Assembly: GCA_902766215.1 (NCBI GenBank)
Contig: CACXCV010000001.1
Span: 1 to 9,604, forward strand
Origin: Oscillospiraceae bacterium
GTDB lineage: Bacteria; Bacillota; Clostridia; Oscillospirales; Oscillospiraceae
Direction of reading: 5' to 3'
Length of the DNA stretch: 9,604 nucleotides
Shown here piece by piece: positions 1 to 5,871 of the stretch. The notes under the pieces are model-generated. The model made no database searches, was not told the DNA's origin, and worked only from the letters and a program-made list of their open reading frames with translations. Both the position numbers and the translations under genes were made by a program. Position 1 is the first letter of the stretch. Every line of letters starts with the position of its first letter.

Positions 1-20
1 AAATTTGAGCACCCCGTTGG

Positions 21-341
21 CCCCCTTTTTTGGGGGAAATTATATCGCCGGATGGGGTGGTATATTGCCACCCCATCTTCCAAGATGAGTCTTTTTATTA
101 AAGCACACCAAACACCCCCGCCCTAAAATGGGGGGAAGGGGCAAAACTAGAAAGGTGTGCGATGAGGAGGCGTTTTAGTACCCTCCAAAAAAGCGTTTGC
201 AGAACGCGCAGCCGCAGAATGAATTCTGCGTTCGGCGGGGTTTGGGACATAGTCCCAACAAGCAGAAAAGGTGAGTGTGTATTAACACTCGCATTGCTTG
301 CGGCGGTCTGTCTGTTATGATTGGGTGCTGAATCCCAATCA
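21..341. repeat. Non-coding stretch dense in stem-loops beyond the ssrA terminator
   Basis: No convincing gene is seen in 1-354. The stretch is instead filled with consecutive inverted repeats. They pair as follows: 21-25 with 32-36 around a T6 loop; 51-60 with 68-77 (GATGGGGTGG/CCACCCCATC, 10 bp); 74-79 with 82-87; 103-109 with 154-160 (GCACACC/GGTGTGC, enclosing C-rich and G-rich runs); 193-197 with 203-207; 213-220 with 223-230; 242-248 with 252-258 (TTGGGAC/GTCCCAA); 273-278 with 285-290; and 318-325 with 334-341 (TGATTGGG/CCCAATCA). The only open frames here are antisense-type reads with no ribosome binding site and low-complexity protein. It could be a structured RNA, a degraded repeat element or the edge of an inserted element. 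The sequence alone does not decide. Confidence 0.5.
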
Positions 342-354
342 GGCACAAGTATAT

Positions 355-392
355 AAAAAAGAGGGCCAAGGCACATCAGTACCTTGGCCCTC
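355..392 (-). terminator. Rho-independent terminator for ssrA
   Basis: GAGGGCCAAGG (361-371) and CCTTGGCCCTC (382-392) form a perfect 11 bp stem around a 10-nt loop. On the minus strand the stem is followed directly by six U residues (355-360) and more A/U. It lies about 80 nt past the CCA end of the tmRNA, so it should end the smpB-ppi-ssrA transcript. Confidence 0.85.
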
Positions 393-471
393 TGGTTCTG
401 TTTTGACATCACAGCCACACTCTTACGGCAAAGCCGCCTTTGAAAAAGTAGGTGTTCGTGTTATGTCCATC

Positions 472-823
472 TGGTGGAGGCGGGGGGAGTTGAACCCCCG
501 TCCGAAAACAGATCCTCTGGACTTTCTCCGGGCGCAGACGGTTATTTACATTCCCTTGCCATGCCGTGAACCGTCACACTGCATGGCTTGGTAGCTTCAT
601 GATGCATGGTGCGCGCAAAGCTTTGCGCACGCACGTTCGCCACTGAAATGACACCCGCACACCGGCCCGTGGCCCCTCCGGGGCGGATGGGCTGCTAATT
701 AAGCAGCAGCCAGAGTGAGATTATCGTTCTCAGTTAAATTTATAAAGGTTCCCGTTTTCAAGAGGTCGGGGCCTCTGCCCGCTTATCCAGTCTCACTATC
801 CCCGTCGAACCCGTTACGCCCCC
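472..823 (-). ncRNA. ssrA: Transfer-messenger RNA (tmRNA)
   Basis: tmRNA rescues stalled ribosomes. It enters an empty A site as an alanine-charged tRNA mimic with SmpB, then templates a degradation tag. The tRNA-like ends are complete. The 5' strand GGGGGCG (817-823) pairs with CGCCTCC near the 3' end, followed by the discriminator A and an encoded CCA at 472-474. The T arm is GGGGG-TTCAACT-CCCCC, and the GGGTTCGACGGGG signature follows the acceptor strand. The tag frame lies at 699-731. The length of 352 nt is normal for a one-piece tmRNA. The gene starts only 15 nt after the stop codon of the prolyl isomerase gene, and no promoter is obvious in that gap. It may therefore be processed from the smpB transcript. 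The end points rest on acceptor-stem pairing and could shift by one base at the 5' side. Confidence 0.95.
699..731 (-). other. ssrA: tmRNA tag reading frame (ENDNLTLAAA)
   Basis: On the minus strand GAG AAC GAT AAT CTC ACT CTG GCT GCT GCT TAA encodes ENDNLTLAAA and a stop. The first alanine would come from the charged tmRNA itself, giving A-ENDNLTLAAA. The stop lies in a hairpin (GCTGCTTAATTAGCAGC), as is usual for the helix around the tag stop in tmRNA. The GAG resume codon is inferred from its match to AENDN-type tags. The hydrophobic small-residue end fits recognition by ClpXP. Confidence 0.8.
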
Positions 824-838
824 CTGGGCTGAGAACGT

Positions 839-1372
839 TCAGCGATGCCGGTCGGGATACTTGACCACGTCGGCCAGCTGCGCACCCTTGGTATCGACCG
901 TGATGCTGCGGATCCGCTGGTCGGCCAGCGGGCGGTCGTTGGCGTCGGTGGCGGTGGTGGCAATGGCGTCAACCACGTCCATACCGGTTAAAACCTTGCC
1001 GAAGGCGGCGTACTGGCCGTCCAGGAAGGTGCTGTCCTTGTGGCAGATGAAAAACTGGCTGCCTGCGCTGTTGGGTGACTGGGCGCGCGCCATGGAGAGC
1101 ACGCCGCGGGTGTGGCTCAGCTTGTTGTTGACGCCGTTGAGCTTGAACTCGCCCTTGATGCACCAGCCGGGGCCGCCGGTGCCATCGCCCCGGGGGCAGC
1201 CGCCCTGAATCATAAAGCCGTCGATGCAGCGGTGAAAAATCTTTCCGTCGTAGAAGCCGTCCTGAATCAGGTTGATCATGTTGGCCACGCTCTGCGGCGC
1301 GGTCTGGGGATACAGCTCGGCAGTGATCACGCCGCCGTTTTCCATGGTGATGGTAATGATGGGGTTCTCCAT
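839..1372 (-). CDS. Cyclophilin-type peptidyl-prolyl cis-trans isomerase
   Basis: This is a 177-residue cytoplasmic cyclophilin, with no signal peptide, that catalyses cis-trans isomerisation of Xaa-Pro bonds during folding. The single domain carries the family landmarks: FHR with catalytic Arg48, FMIQGG (Phe53, Met54, Gln56), the glycine-rich GDGTGGPG loop at 63-69, MARA-QSPNSAGSQFFI at 94-109, and FLDGQYAAFGKV at 116-127. At the position of the cyclosporin-binding Trp121 of human cyclophilin A there is Phe116, and Tyr121 replaces His126. Both changes are common in bacterial enzymes and suggest weak cyclosporin binding. AAAGGA (1384-1389) lies 11 nt before the ATG. It sits 29 nt after smpB and 15 nt before ssrA, which suggests cotranscription. 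It could be called ppiB or ppiA; the subtype is not decided here. Confidence 0.93.
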   Translation of the reverse strand: MENPIITITMENGGVITAELYPQTAPQSVANMINLIQDGFYDGKIFHRCIDGFMIQGGCPRGDGTGGPGWCIKGEFKLNGVNNKLSHTRGVLSMARAQSPNSAGSQFFICHKDSTFLDGQYAAFGKVLTGMDVVDAIATTATDANDRPLADQRIRSITVDTKGAQLADVVKYPDRHR

Positions 1373-1401
1373 TGCAAATCCCGTCCTTTCGTATTGTGTG
1401 C

Positions 1402-1872
1402 TTATCCGCGGGTGTTATACGCCTTCATGGCCCGGTCGATCTGACGCTGGGCGTCCTTCTTCGCGGCGCTTTCCCGCTTGTCATACAGCTTTTTGCCCTG
1501 GCAGAGCGCGATTTCCACCTTGATCAGCGAATCCTTGAGATAGACCCGCAGGGGGATGATGGAATACCCGTCCTGCTTGACCTTGCCGGACAGATACTGA
1601 ATTTCACGCTTGTGCAGCAGCAGCCTGCGCGGCCGCAGGGGATCCTTGTTGTAGATGTTGCCCTGCTCATACGGGCTGATGTGCATCTGTCGGATGAACA
1701 TTTCGCCGTTTTGTACCTGGCACCAGGCCTCTTTCAGGCTGAGCTTGCCGGCCCGCAGCGACTTGACCTCGGTGCCGAACAGCTCGATCCCCGCCTCATA
1801 TCGTTCGAGGATGAAGTATTCGTGGCTGGCGGCGCGATTCTGCCCCAGCTGCTTGATTCCGGTCTGCTTCAT
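1402..1872 (-). CDS. smpB: SsrA-binding protein SmpB
   Basis: SmpB binds the tRNA-like domain of tmRNA and delivers it with EF-Tu to stalled ribosomes. The 156-residue length is typical. The OB-fold part contains the signature GTEVKSLRAG (33-42), followed by LKEAWCQVQNGE and the HISPYEQGN motif (64-72). The basic tail from residue 127 (GKKLYDKRESAAKKDAQRQI) is the decoding-centre helix that replaces the missing anticodon stem. GGAGG (1879-1883) sits 6 nt before the ATG and fixes the start. A TATAAT-containing promoter lies just upstream. Its RNA partner ssrA is the next-but-one gene on the same strand, an arrangement that supports both calls. Confidence 0.97.
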   Translation of the reverse strand: MKQTGIKQLGQNRAASHEYFILERYEAGIELFGTEVKSLRAGKLSLKEAWCQVQNGEMFIRQMHISPYEQGNIYNKDPLRPRRLLLHKREIQYLSGKVKQDGYSIIPLRVYLKDSLIKVEIALCQGKKLYDKRESAAKKDAQRQIDRAMKAYNTRG

Positions 1873-1902
1873 GGCGCGCCTCCATCCTGCGATTTCATCT
1901 CT

Positions 1903-1930
1903 ATTATATCATCTGTGTCAATGGGGACAA
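1903..1930 (-). promoter_or_regulatory. Likely smpB promoter
   Basis: On the minus strand TTGTCC (1925-1930) and TATAAT (1903-1908) are separated by 16 nt, about 30 nt before the smpB start codon. A second TTGACA hexamer lies only 7 nt from the -10 box and is too close to serve as its -35. Confidence 0.6.
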
Positions 1931-1973
1931 GCGTCGAAACCGGCGTGGACAGATATTAATTTTTATAACGCGG

Positions 1974-2004
1974 TTGATTTGTGAGAAATATCGTGATATA
2001 TAAT
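1974..2004 (+). promoter_or_regulatory. Possible promoter of the SGNH hydrolase gene
   Basis: TTGATT (1974-1979) and TATAAT (1999-2004) are 19 nt apart in a very AT-rich stretch ahead of the gene. The spacing is longer than ideal and other TATA-like hexamers overlap (for example TATGAT at 2004-2009), so the exact boxes are uncertain. Confidence 0.4.
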
Positions 2005-2036
2005 ATGATATATTACATGAAACGGAGACGTTGAAA

Positions 2037-2639
2037 ATGATCTGCGACAACCGTATTATGATATTCGGCGATTCCATCTTAAAGGGCGTTGTCCTGGATC
2101 GGGAACAGAAATATCGCGTGGGCAGCGGGTTAGAGCTGGAGCAGCTGGGAGCGGAGCATGGCCTGAGGATTGAAAATCACTCGCGCTTTGGCTGCACCTG
2201 CGGCAAGGGTGTGGCCATGCTGGAGCGGCTGCTGGCCCAGTTTACGGCCCTGTATCAGCAGGCGATTGCCCGCCTGCGGGCGCTGGATATCCGGCCGGTG
2301 CTGATTACGCTGCCGCCGGTGTGCGCCGGGCGGTATTTTCGCTGGATCACCCGCAGCGGGCTGAACGCAGGGGCTATTCTCCGCTGGCTGGGGGATGTAG
2401 AGGCGATTTACCGCTATCAGGAGCGGTATTCGCGGACCCTGGAAACCCTGGCCCGCGACAGCGGCTGCCTGTGCGTGGATCTGCGCGGCGCACTGCTGCA
2501 AAACCGCCAGCTGGAGCCATATTATTGTGACGACGGCATCCACCCCAACGAGGCGGGGCAGCAGGTGCTCCACCGGGCGGTGGAAGGGCTGCTTGACTCC
2601 CTGCCGGCGCGCCCCGCCATGGGGCAGGCGGCGGGGTGA
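2037..2639 (+). CDS. SGNH/GDSL-family hydrolase lacking the block III segment
   Basis: This 200-residue protein belongs to the SGNH/GDSL esterase-lipase superfamily. FGDSILKG at the N terminus supplies the nucleophile Ser13 (block I). SRFGCT carries the block II glycine (Gly52). DDGIHPNEAG near the C terminus supplies Asp166 and His169 (block V). Between residues 68 and 69 the family normally has a strand ending in GGND, whose Asn forms the oxyanion hole. Here MLERLLAQ runs straight into FTALYQQAI, with no GxND anywhere. The frame stays open across the gap, so this looks like an in-frame internal deletion of roughly 30-40 residues (estimated from memory of the family). Activity is doubtful. 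No signal peptide is seen, so a cytoplasmic location is likely. GGAGA (2024-2028) is 8 nt before the ATG; an in-frame TTG at 2031 is too close to it. The substrate is unknown. Confidence 0.8.
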   Translation: MICDNRIMIFGDSILKGVVLDREQKYRVGSGLELEQLGAEHGLRIENHSRFGCTCGKGVAMLERLLAQFTALYQQAIARLRALDIRPVLITLPPVCAGRYFRWITRSGLNAGAILRWLGDVEAIYRYQERYSRTLETLARDSGCLCVDLRGALLQNRQLEPYYCDDGIHPNEAGQQVLHRAVEGLLDSLPARPAMGQAAG

Positions 2640-2753
2640 CGCAGGCGCTGTCCGAGGCGGCGTCTGCTGGGATAAGCTGTCAGGCATTACGGCAGGTTAT
2701 ACAAAATAGAAGAGCAGAGGAGAGGTTTTTTCCTCAAAATTTCAAATCGCATC

Positions 2754-2780
2754 TTGCAATGCGCAGTGACATGTGATAAA
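2754..2780 (+). promoter_or_regulatory. Possible promoter of the membrane protein gene
   Basis: TTGCAA (2754-2759) and GATAAA (2775-2780) are 15 nt apart, with a TGn extension ahead of the -10 box (2772-2774). The spacing is short, so this is only a candidate. No terminator separates it clearly from the hydrolase gene upstream, so read-through is also possible. Confidence 0.35.
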
Positions 2781-2827
2781 CTCTTACTCGGATGGCACGA
2801 ATAACAATTTCACATGGAGGGTTCCAC

Positions 2828-3418
2828 ATGGATATGCATATGCAAATGCAGCTCCCGGAGCCGCGTTACCGGGGATTATGCAAAATCCTGCTGCTGGTTT
2901 GCGCGGCGCTGATGATTGCGTTTTTCATCACTGGCTTCCTGAACTTCTTTGATTATCAGGCGGGCGACACGGTCACGGTGCGCGGTGTTGAGTACACGGC
3001 CGAAGAGACCGAGTCCTTCTCCCTGATGAGCTATCTGGGCTTCCCGGATAACTACGAGTTCCTGAAGGGCTTCAAAAAGCTGGGCTACAAGCAGGAAGTG
3101 TTCGGCTATAAGGTCGTCAATGTCATGGACATTGGCCCGTTCCTGTTCCTCGAAGTGTTTGCGCTGCTGATGACGATTCTCATCATCCTGAAGAAGAGCA
3201 TGGGCAAGGCGTTTGTCTGTGTCGTCTGGGGTATCGTCGGTATCGTCAGCATGTTTGTCAACTGCGTGTTCCAGCTGGGCAACACGGCGGTCCGCCCGAT
3301 CATGATTGCTCTGATCGCGGCCGAGCTGTTGGTTTCGCTGGCCTGCTTCGGGCTGTACTTTGCCGATTCGCATCGGGTTTCCAAGTTCCTGCGCGAGCAG
3401 TCCGACGTCTACAAATAA
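2828..3418 (+). CDS. Four-helix integral membrane protein of unknown function
   Basis: I do not recognise a named family in this 196-residue protein. Hydrophobic segments lie at about 19-41, 102-121, 128-148 and 156-179. A polar stretch of about 60 residues (42-101) follows helix 1 and includes a possible small beta domain (GDTVTVRGVEYTAEE). The C-terminal tail is short and charged. There is no signal peptidase site or catalytic motif. The N terminus is unusually methionine-rich (MDMHMQMQ), with four ATG codons alternating in frame. GGAGG (2816-2820) is 7 nt before the ATG at 2828 and selects it, although a longer frame opens at 2792. The gene stands alone: a candidate promoter precedes it and a strong terminator follows 11 nt after the stop. 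Confidence 0.8.
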   Translation: MDMHMQMQLPEPRYRGLCKILLLVCAALMIAFFITGFLNFFDYQAGDTVTVRGVEYTAEETESFSLMSYLGFPDNYEFLKGFKKLGYKQEVFGYKVVNVMDIGPFLFLEVFALLMTILIILKKSMGKAFVCVVWGIVGIVSMFVNCVFQLGNTAVRPIMIALIAAELLVSLACFGLYFADSHRVSKFLREQSDVYK

Positions 3419-3428
3419 GTTCCATAGG

Positions 3429-3463
3429 CTGCGGCAGACGGGTTTGTCTGCCGCAGTTTTTTT
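3429..3463 (+). terminator. Rho-independent terminator of the membrane protein gene
   Basis: CTGCGGCAGAC (3429-3439) pairs perfectly with GTCTGCCGCAG (3446-3456) around a 6-nt loop, and seven T residues follow (3457-3463). It starts 10 nt past the stop codon. Confidence 0.95.
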
Positions 3464-3476
3464 CTGCACCCGATGG

Positions 3477-3522
3477 CAAAACACGAAAACGCACCGCCCA
3501 GCCGCTTGCGGCTGGGCGGTGC
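3477..3522 (-). terminator. Rho-independent terminator of ackA
   Basis: GCACCGCCCAGCC (3491-3503) pairs with GGCTGGGCGGTGC (3510-3522), and the stem can extend by two more pairs. On the minus strand it is followed by the U-rich run GTTTTCGTGTTTTG. It lies about 28 nt beyond the ackA stop. Together with the plus-strand terminator just upstream it insulates the two convergent genes. Confidence 0.85.
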
Positions 3523-3550
3523 GCTGCAATATACCTGGTTGGGAAAACGA

Positions 3551-4738
3551 TTACTGGCAGAGCGCGGCGGTGTCCTGGGCGATCATCAGCTCTTCGTTGG
3601 TGGGGATGACCAGCACCGTCACCTTCGAGTCGGCCGTGCTGATCACAGCCTCCTGGCCGCGGACACGGTTGGCCTCGGCGTCCAGCTTGGCGCCCAGATA
3701 TTCCAGGCCCTCCATGACGCGCGCGCGCATCTCGGCGGAGTTCTCGCCCACGCCGGCGGTGAAGACGATGGCGTCCACGCCGCCCATGGCGGCGGCATAG
3801 GCGCCGATGTACTTGCGCACCTCATAGGCAAACTTGTCCAGCGCCAGCTGGGCACGCTCGTTGCCCTGCTCGGCGGCGGTCTCCAGGTCGCGGAAGTCGG
3901 AGCTGACGCCCGAGATGCCCATCACGCCGGACTTCTTGTTGCAGATGTTCAGCATGGTGTCCACGTCATAGCCGTATTTGTTCATGATAAACTGCAGGCA
4001 GGCGGGGTCGATGTCGCCCGTGCGGGTGCCCATGGGCACGCCGGCCAGCGGCGTCAGGCCCATGGAGGTGTCAACGCACTTGCCGTCCACCACGGCGGAC
4101 AGGGACGAGCCGTTGCCCAGGTGGCAGTTGATGATCCGCAGGCCGGGCTTGCCGCCCAGCAGCTCGATGGCGCGGGCGCTGACATAGCGGTGCGAGGTGC
4201 CGTGGAAGCCATAGCGGCGGATGTTGTCATTCTCAAAGTATTCATAGGGCAGGGCGTAGATATAGGCCTTGGGGGGCATGGTCATGTGGAAGGCGGTGTC
4301 GAACACGGCGACCTGCGGCGTGTTGGGCATGACCTTCTGGCAGGCACGGATGCCCATCAGGTTGGCCGGGTTGTGGAGCGGGCCGAGGGGAATGCAGCGC
4401 TCGATGGCGGCGCAGACTTCCTCGGTGACGCGGCAGGAGGCGGTAAACTCCATGCCGCCGTGCAGCACGCGGTGGCCCACGGCGTCGATCTCGTCGGTGC
4501 TGGCGATTACGCCCTTTACCGGGTCAACCAGAATGTCCATGACGGCGGCCATGGCCTCGGCATGGGTGGGCATGGCAATGTCCTCCACCACGTTGTCGCG
4601 GCCGGGCACCTTGTGCGTCAGGCGGCCGTCGAGGCCGATGCGCTCGCACAGACCCTTGGCGTATACCTCGCCGGAGACGGAGTCCATAAACTGATATTTC
4701 AGCGAGGAGCTGCCGGCGTTGATGATAAGGATTTTCAT
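3551..4738 (-). CDS. ackA: Acetate kinase
   Basis: Acetate kinase interconverts acetyl phosphate + ADP and acetate + ATP, the ATP-yielding step of fermentative acetate production in the cytoplasm. The 395-residue length matches the family. All known active-site residues align: Asn7 in NAGSSSLK, Arg90 in HRVLHGG, Asp147 in VFDTAFH, His179 in GFHGTSH, Arg239 in PMGTRTGDIDP and Glu382 in IPTNEEL. The nucleotide motifs INCHLGNGSS (203-212) and FTAGVGENS (326-334) are also present. The ATG at 4738 opens with MKILIINAGSSS; an in-frame extension upstream to 4933 has no family match. A purine-rich GGGAGATG lies just before the start. The phosphotransacetylase gene (pta), often adjacent in other genomes, is not beside it here. 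The gene has its own promoter and terminator. Confidence 0.98.
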   Translation of the reverse strand: MKILIINAGSSSLKYQFMDSVSGEVYAKGLCERIGLDGRLTHKVPGRDNVVEDIAMPTHAEAMAAVMDILVDPVKGVIASTDEIDAVGHRVLHGGMEFTASCRVTEEVCAAIERCIPLGPLHNPANLMGIRACQKVMPNTPQVAVFDTAFHMTMPPKAYIYALPYEYFENDNIRRYGFHGTSHRYVSARAIELLGGKPGLRIINCHLGNGSSLSAVVDGKCVDTSMGLTPLAGVPMGTRTGDIDPACLQFIMNKYGYDVDTMLNICNKKSGVMGISGVSSDFRDLETAAEQGNERAQLALDKFAYEVRKYIGAYAAAMGGVDAIVFTAGVGENSAEMRARVMEGLEYLGAKLDAEANRVRGQEAVISTADSKVTVLVIPTNEELMIAQDTAALCQ

Positions 4739-4796
4739 TGGTGATACATCTCCCGTTCGTATAGAATCGTTGCTGCTTGTGACGTAATTCCAATCT

Positions 4797-4825
4797 ATTT
4801 TACAGCAGCCGGAAGAAAAGAACAA
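4797..4825 (-). promoter_or_regulatory. Likely ackA promoter
   Basis: On the minus strand TTGTTC (4820-4825) and TAAAAT (4797-4802) are separated by exactly 17 nt. This gives an untranslated leader of about 50 nt before the ackA ATG. No operator-like dyad is obvious. Confidence 0.6.
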
Positions 4826-4944
4826 GGGGGAATTTTGCGCTTTTGGAAAATCGGCGCGGCGCCATCTGCCATTGAGGGCGGCTCTATCGCGGAGAATCCA
4901 AAGCGCCGCGGTCTTTCCGCTGCCTGCTGGCACCGAGCGAATTC

Positions 4945-5169
4945 TCAGCCGGTCCTGATGCGGATATCTCCTGTATCCGTTTCAATCTCGCATCTGCCGC
5001 CGGCTGCTGTTTTGGGAACATCGACAGCTCCCGTATCGGTTTGCACAACAAATACCTTCCCGGTCAGTAGGCTGCCTGTCACTTCCCCCGTATTCGTTTT
5101 GACGGAAATTTCAGCGGCATCCGCGCCGTCAAACGCCACATTGCCCGTGCGCCCAAAATATTTTGTTTT
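4945..5169 (-). pseudogene. C-terminal remnant of a DUF4097-type protein
   Basis: About 75 codons read KYFGRTGNVAFDGADAAEI and then repeated beta-strand units of the type KTNTGEVTGSLL, QTDTGAVDVPK and ETDTGDIRIR, ending at TGA (4945-4947). This is the repetitive right-handed beta pattern of DUF4097 (putative adhesin-like) proteins, which are normally several hundred residues long. Only the last part is present. There is no ATG or GTG with a ribosome binding site: the frame continues into the inverted repeat, where only a TTG is available. The upstream part of the gene is missing, and the homology stops about five bases before the inverted repeat that begins at 5174. I infer that a deletion or rearrangement joined the two. 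A weak minus-strand promoter inside the repeat could still transcribe it. Confidence 0.7.
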
Positions 5170-5173
5170 GCAT

Positions 5174-5231
5174 CTTGACAAGTAACCGCTCGGTAACTAT
5201 AATGAGAGTTACCGAGCGGTTACTTGTCAAG
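5174..5231 (+). promoter_or_regulatory. Consensus promoter inside a perfect 25+25 bp inverted repeat (TetR operator)
   Basis: TTGACA (5175-5180), 17 nt, then TATAAT (5198-5203) is a perfect sigma-A promoter for the TetR gene. Its spacer is the near-palindrome AGTAACCGCTCGGTAACT (5181-5198), a plausible TetR operator. The whole block 5174-5198 recurs as an exact reverse complement at 5207-5231, leaving an 8-nt centre. The second arm therefore places a mirrored operator over the transcription start and another TTGACA (5225-5230) on the minus strand, 17 nt from a poor -10 (TCTCAT, 5202-5207). The right arm ends within the GGAGG of the TetR gene. Autorepression is inferred. Confidence 0.85.
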
Positions 5232-5241
5232 GAGGAAGCAT

Positions 5242-5871
5242 ATGGCTGGGGATACGAAGGAACGAATTTTGGAAACGGCGCTGGAGCTGTTTGCGCAGAA
5301 CGGCTACCTTGGGACGTCTATGAATGACATCGCAGGGCAATTGGGGTTTACAAAAGCCGCCCTGTATAAGCACTATACCAGCAAGCAGGAGATTCTGGAT
5401 CGGATCGTGGAGCGGATGAATGAGATGGATTATGCGCGTGCCGAAACATATGACATGCCGGAAACGGCGCCGGACGGCTTTGCAGAGGCGTATCTGCACA
5501 CGCCGGTGCAAAAGATCCGCGCGTACAGCATGGCGCAGTTTGACCATTGGACAAAGGAGCCATTCTCCTCCAATTTCCGCAAAATGCTGACCCTGGAGCA
5601 ATACCGCGACCCAAAGCTTGCCCAGCTCCATCACGATTATCTGGCTGGCGGGCCGCTGGAGTACATGACGGCCATCTTCCGCAAGCTGACAGACTCGGAC
5701 GAGGCAGCCATGCAGCTGGCACTGGAGTTCTACGGGCCGATGTATCTGCTTTACAGCGTCTATGACGGCACAGAAGAAAAGCAAGCGGTTTCTTCCCTGC
5801 TGGCGGCGCACATCGACCGCTTCATTGCCAGAGTCGAATCCGGCGGCAGAAAGGAGGGGAGCGCAACGTGA
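5242..5871 (+). CDS. TetR/AcrR-family transcriptional regulator (first)
   Basis: This 209-residue protein is a one-component repressor expected to dimerise and bind a palindromic operator until a small ligand releases it. The N-terminal helix-turn-helix is clear: TKERILETALELFAQNGYLGTS (5-26), then MNDIAGQLGFTKAALYKHYTSKQEIL (27-52). The C-terminal ligand-binding half is family-specific, and its ligand cannot be read. GGAGG (5231-5235) is 6 nt before the ATG. The long inverted repeat over its promoter is the obvious operator. Its stop codon overlaps the GTG of the next gene (GTGA), so the two are translationally coupled. The downstream zinc-ribbon and membrane genes are the likely targets, along with itself. 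Confidence 0.93.
   Translation: MAGDTKERILETALELFAQNGYLGTSMNDIAGQLGFTKAALYKHYTSKQEILDRIVERMNEMDYARAETYDMPETAPDGFAEAYLHTPVQKIRAYSMAQFDHWTKEPFSSNFRKMLTLEQYRDPKLAQLHHDYLAGGPLEYMTAIFRKLTDSDEAAMQLALEFYGPMYLLYSVYDGTEEKQAVSSLLAAHIDRFIARVESGGRKEGSAT

Noticed and set aside
193..341. CRISPR array
   Set aside because: The stem-loops differ in sequence and spacing; there is no repeated unit with regular spacers.
98..418. 106-codon minus-strand frame downstream of ssrA
   Set aside because: It crosses the ssrA terminator and many hairpins, has no ribosome binding site and encodes no recognisable protein.
298..594. 98-codon plus-strand frame
   Set aside because: It runs through the terminator and into the tmRNA gene on the opposite strand, so it cannot be a real coding region.
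1372..1959. 195-codon plus-strand frame opposite smpB
   Set aside because: It is an antisense shadow of smpB; the minus-strand frame is a textbook SmpB with a ribosome binding site.
2031..2036. TTG start for the SGNH hydrolase
   Set aside because: It would lie 2 nt from GGAGA; the ATG at 2037 has normal spacing.
2130..2687. 185-codon minus-strand frame opposite the SGNH gene
   Set aside because: It is a His/Gln/Arg/Pro-rich shadow with no motif, whereas the plus strand carries GDS and DGIHP motifs.
2792..2827. Earlier ATG for the membrane protein
   Set aside because: No ribosome binding site precedes it, whereas GGAGG at 2816-2820 points to the ATG at 2828.
2876..3529. 217-codon minus-strand frame opposite the membrane protein
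   Set aside because: It is a low-complexity Gln/Asp/His shadow that would read through two terminators.
3473..4744. 423-codon open frame on the plus strand opposite ackA
   Set aside because: It is an antisense shadow of acetate kinase caused by high third-position GC. The product is Gly/Ala/His/Val-rich with no domain, and the ackA frame has every active-site residue.
4739..4933. N-terminal extension of acetate kinase
   Set aside because: The family starts at MKILIINAGSSS, and the extension contains the likely promoter.
5174..5231. Terminal inverted repeats of an insertion sequence
   Set aside because: The arms are only 8 bp apart and contain a full promoter and operator followed by a TetR gene, so a regulatory role explains them better.
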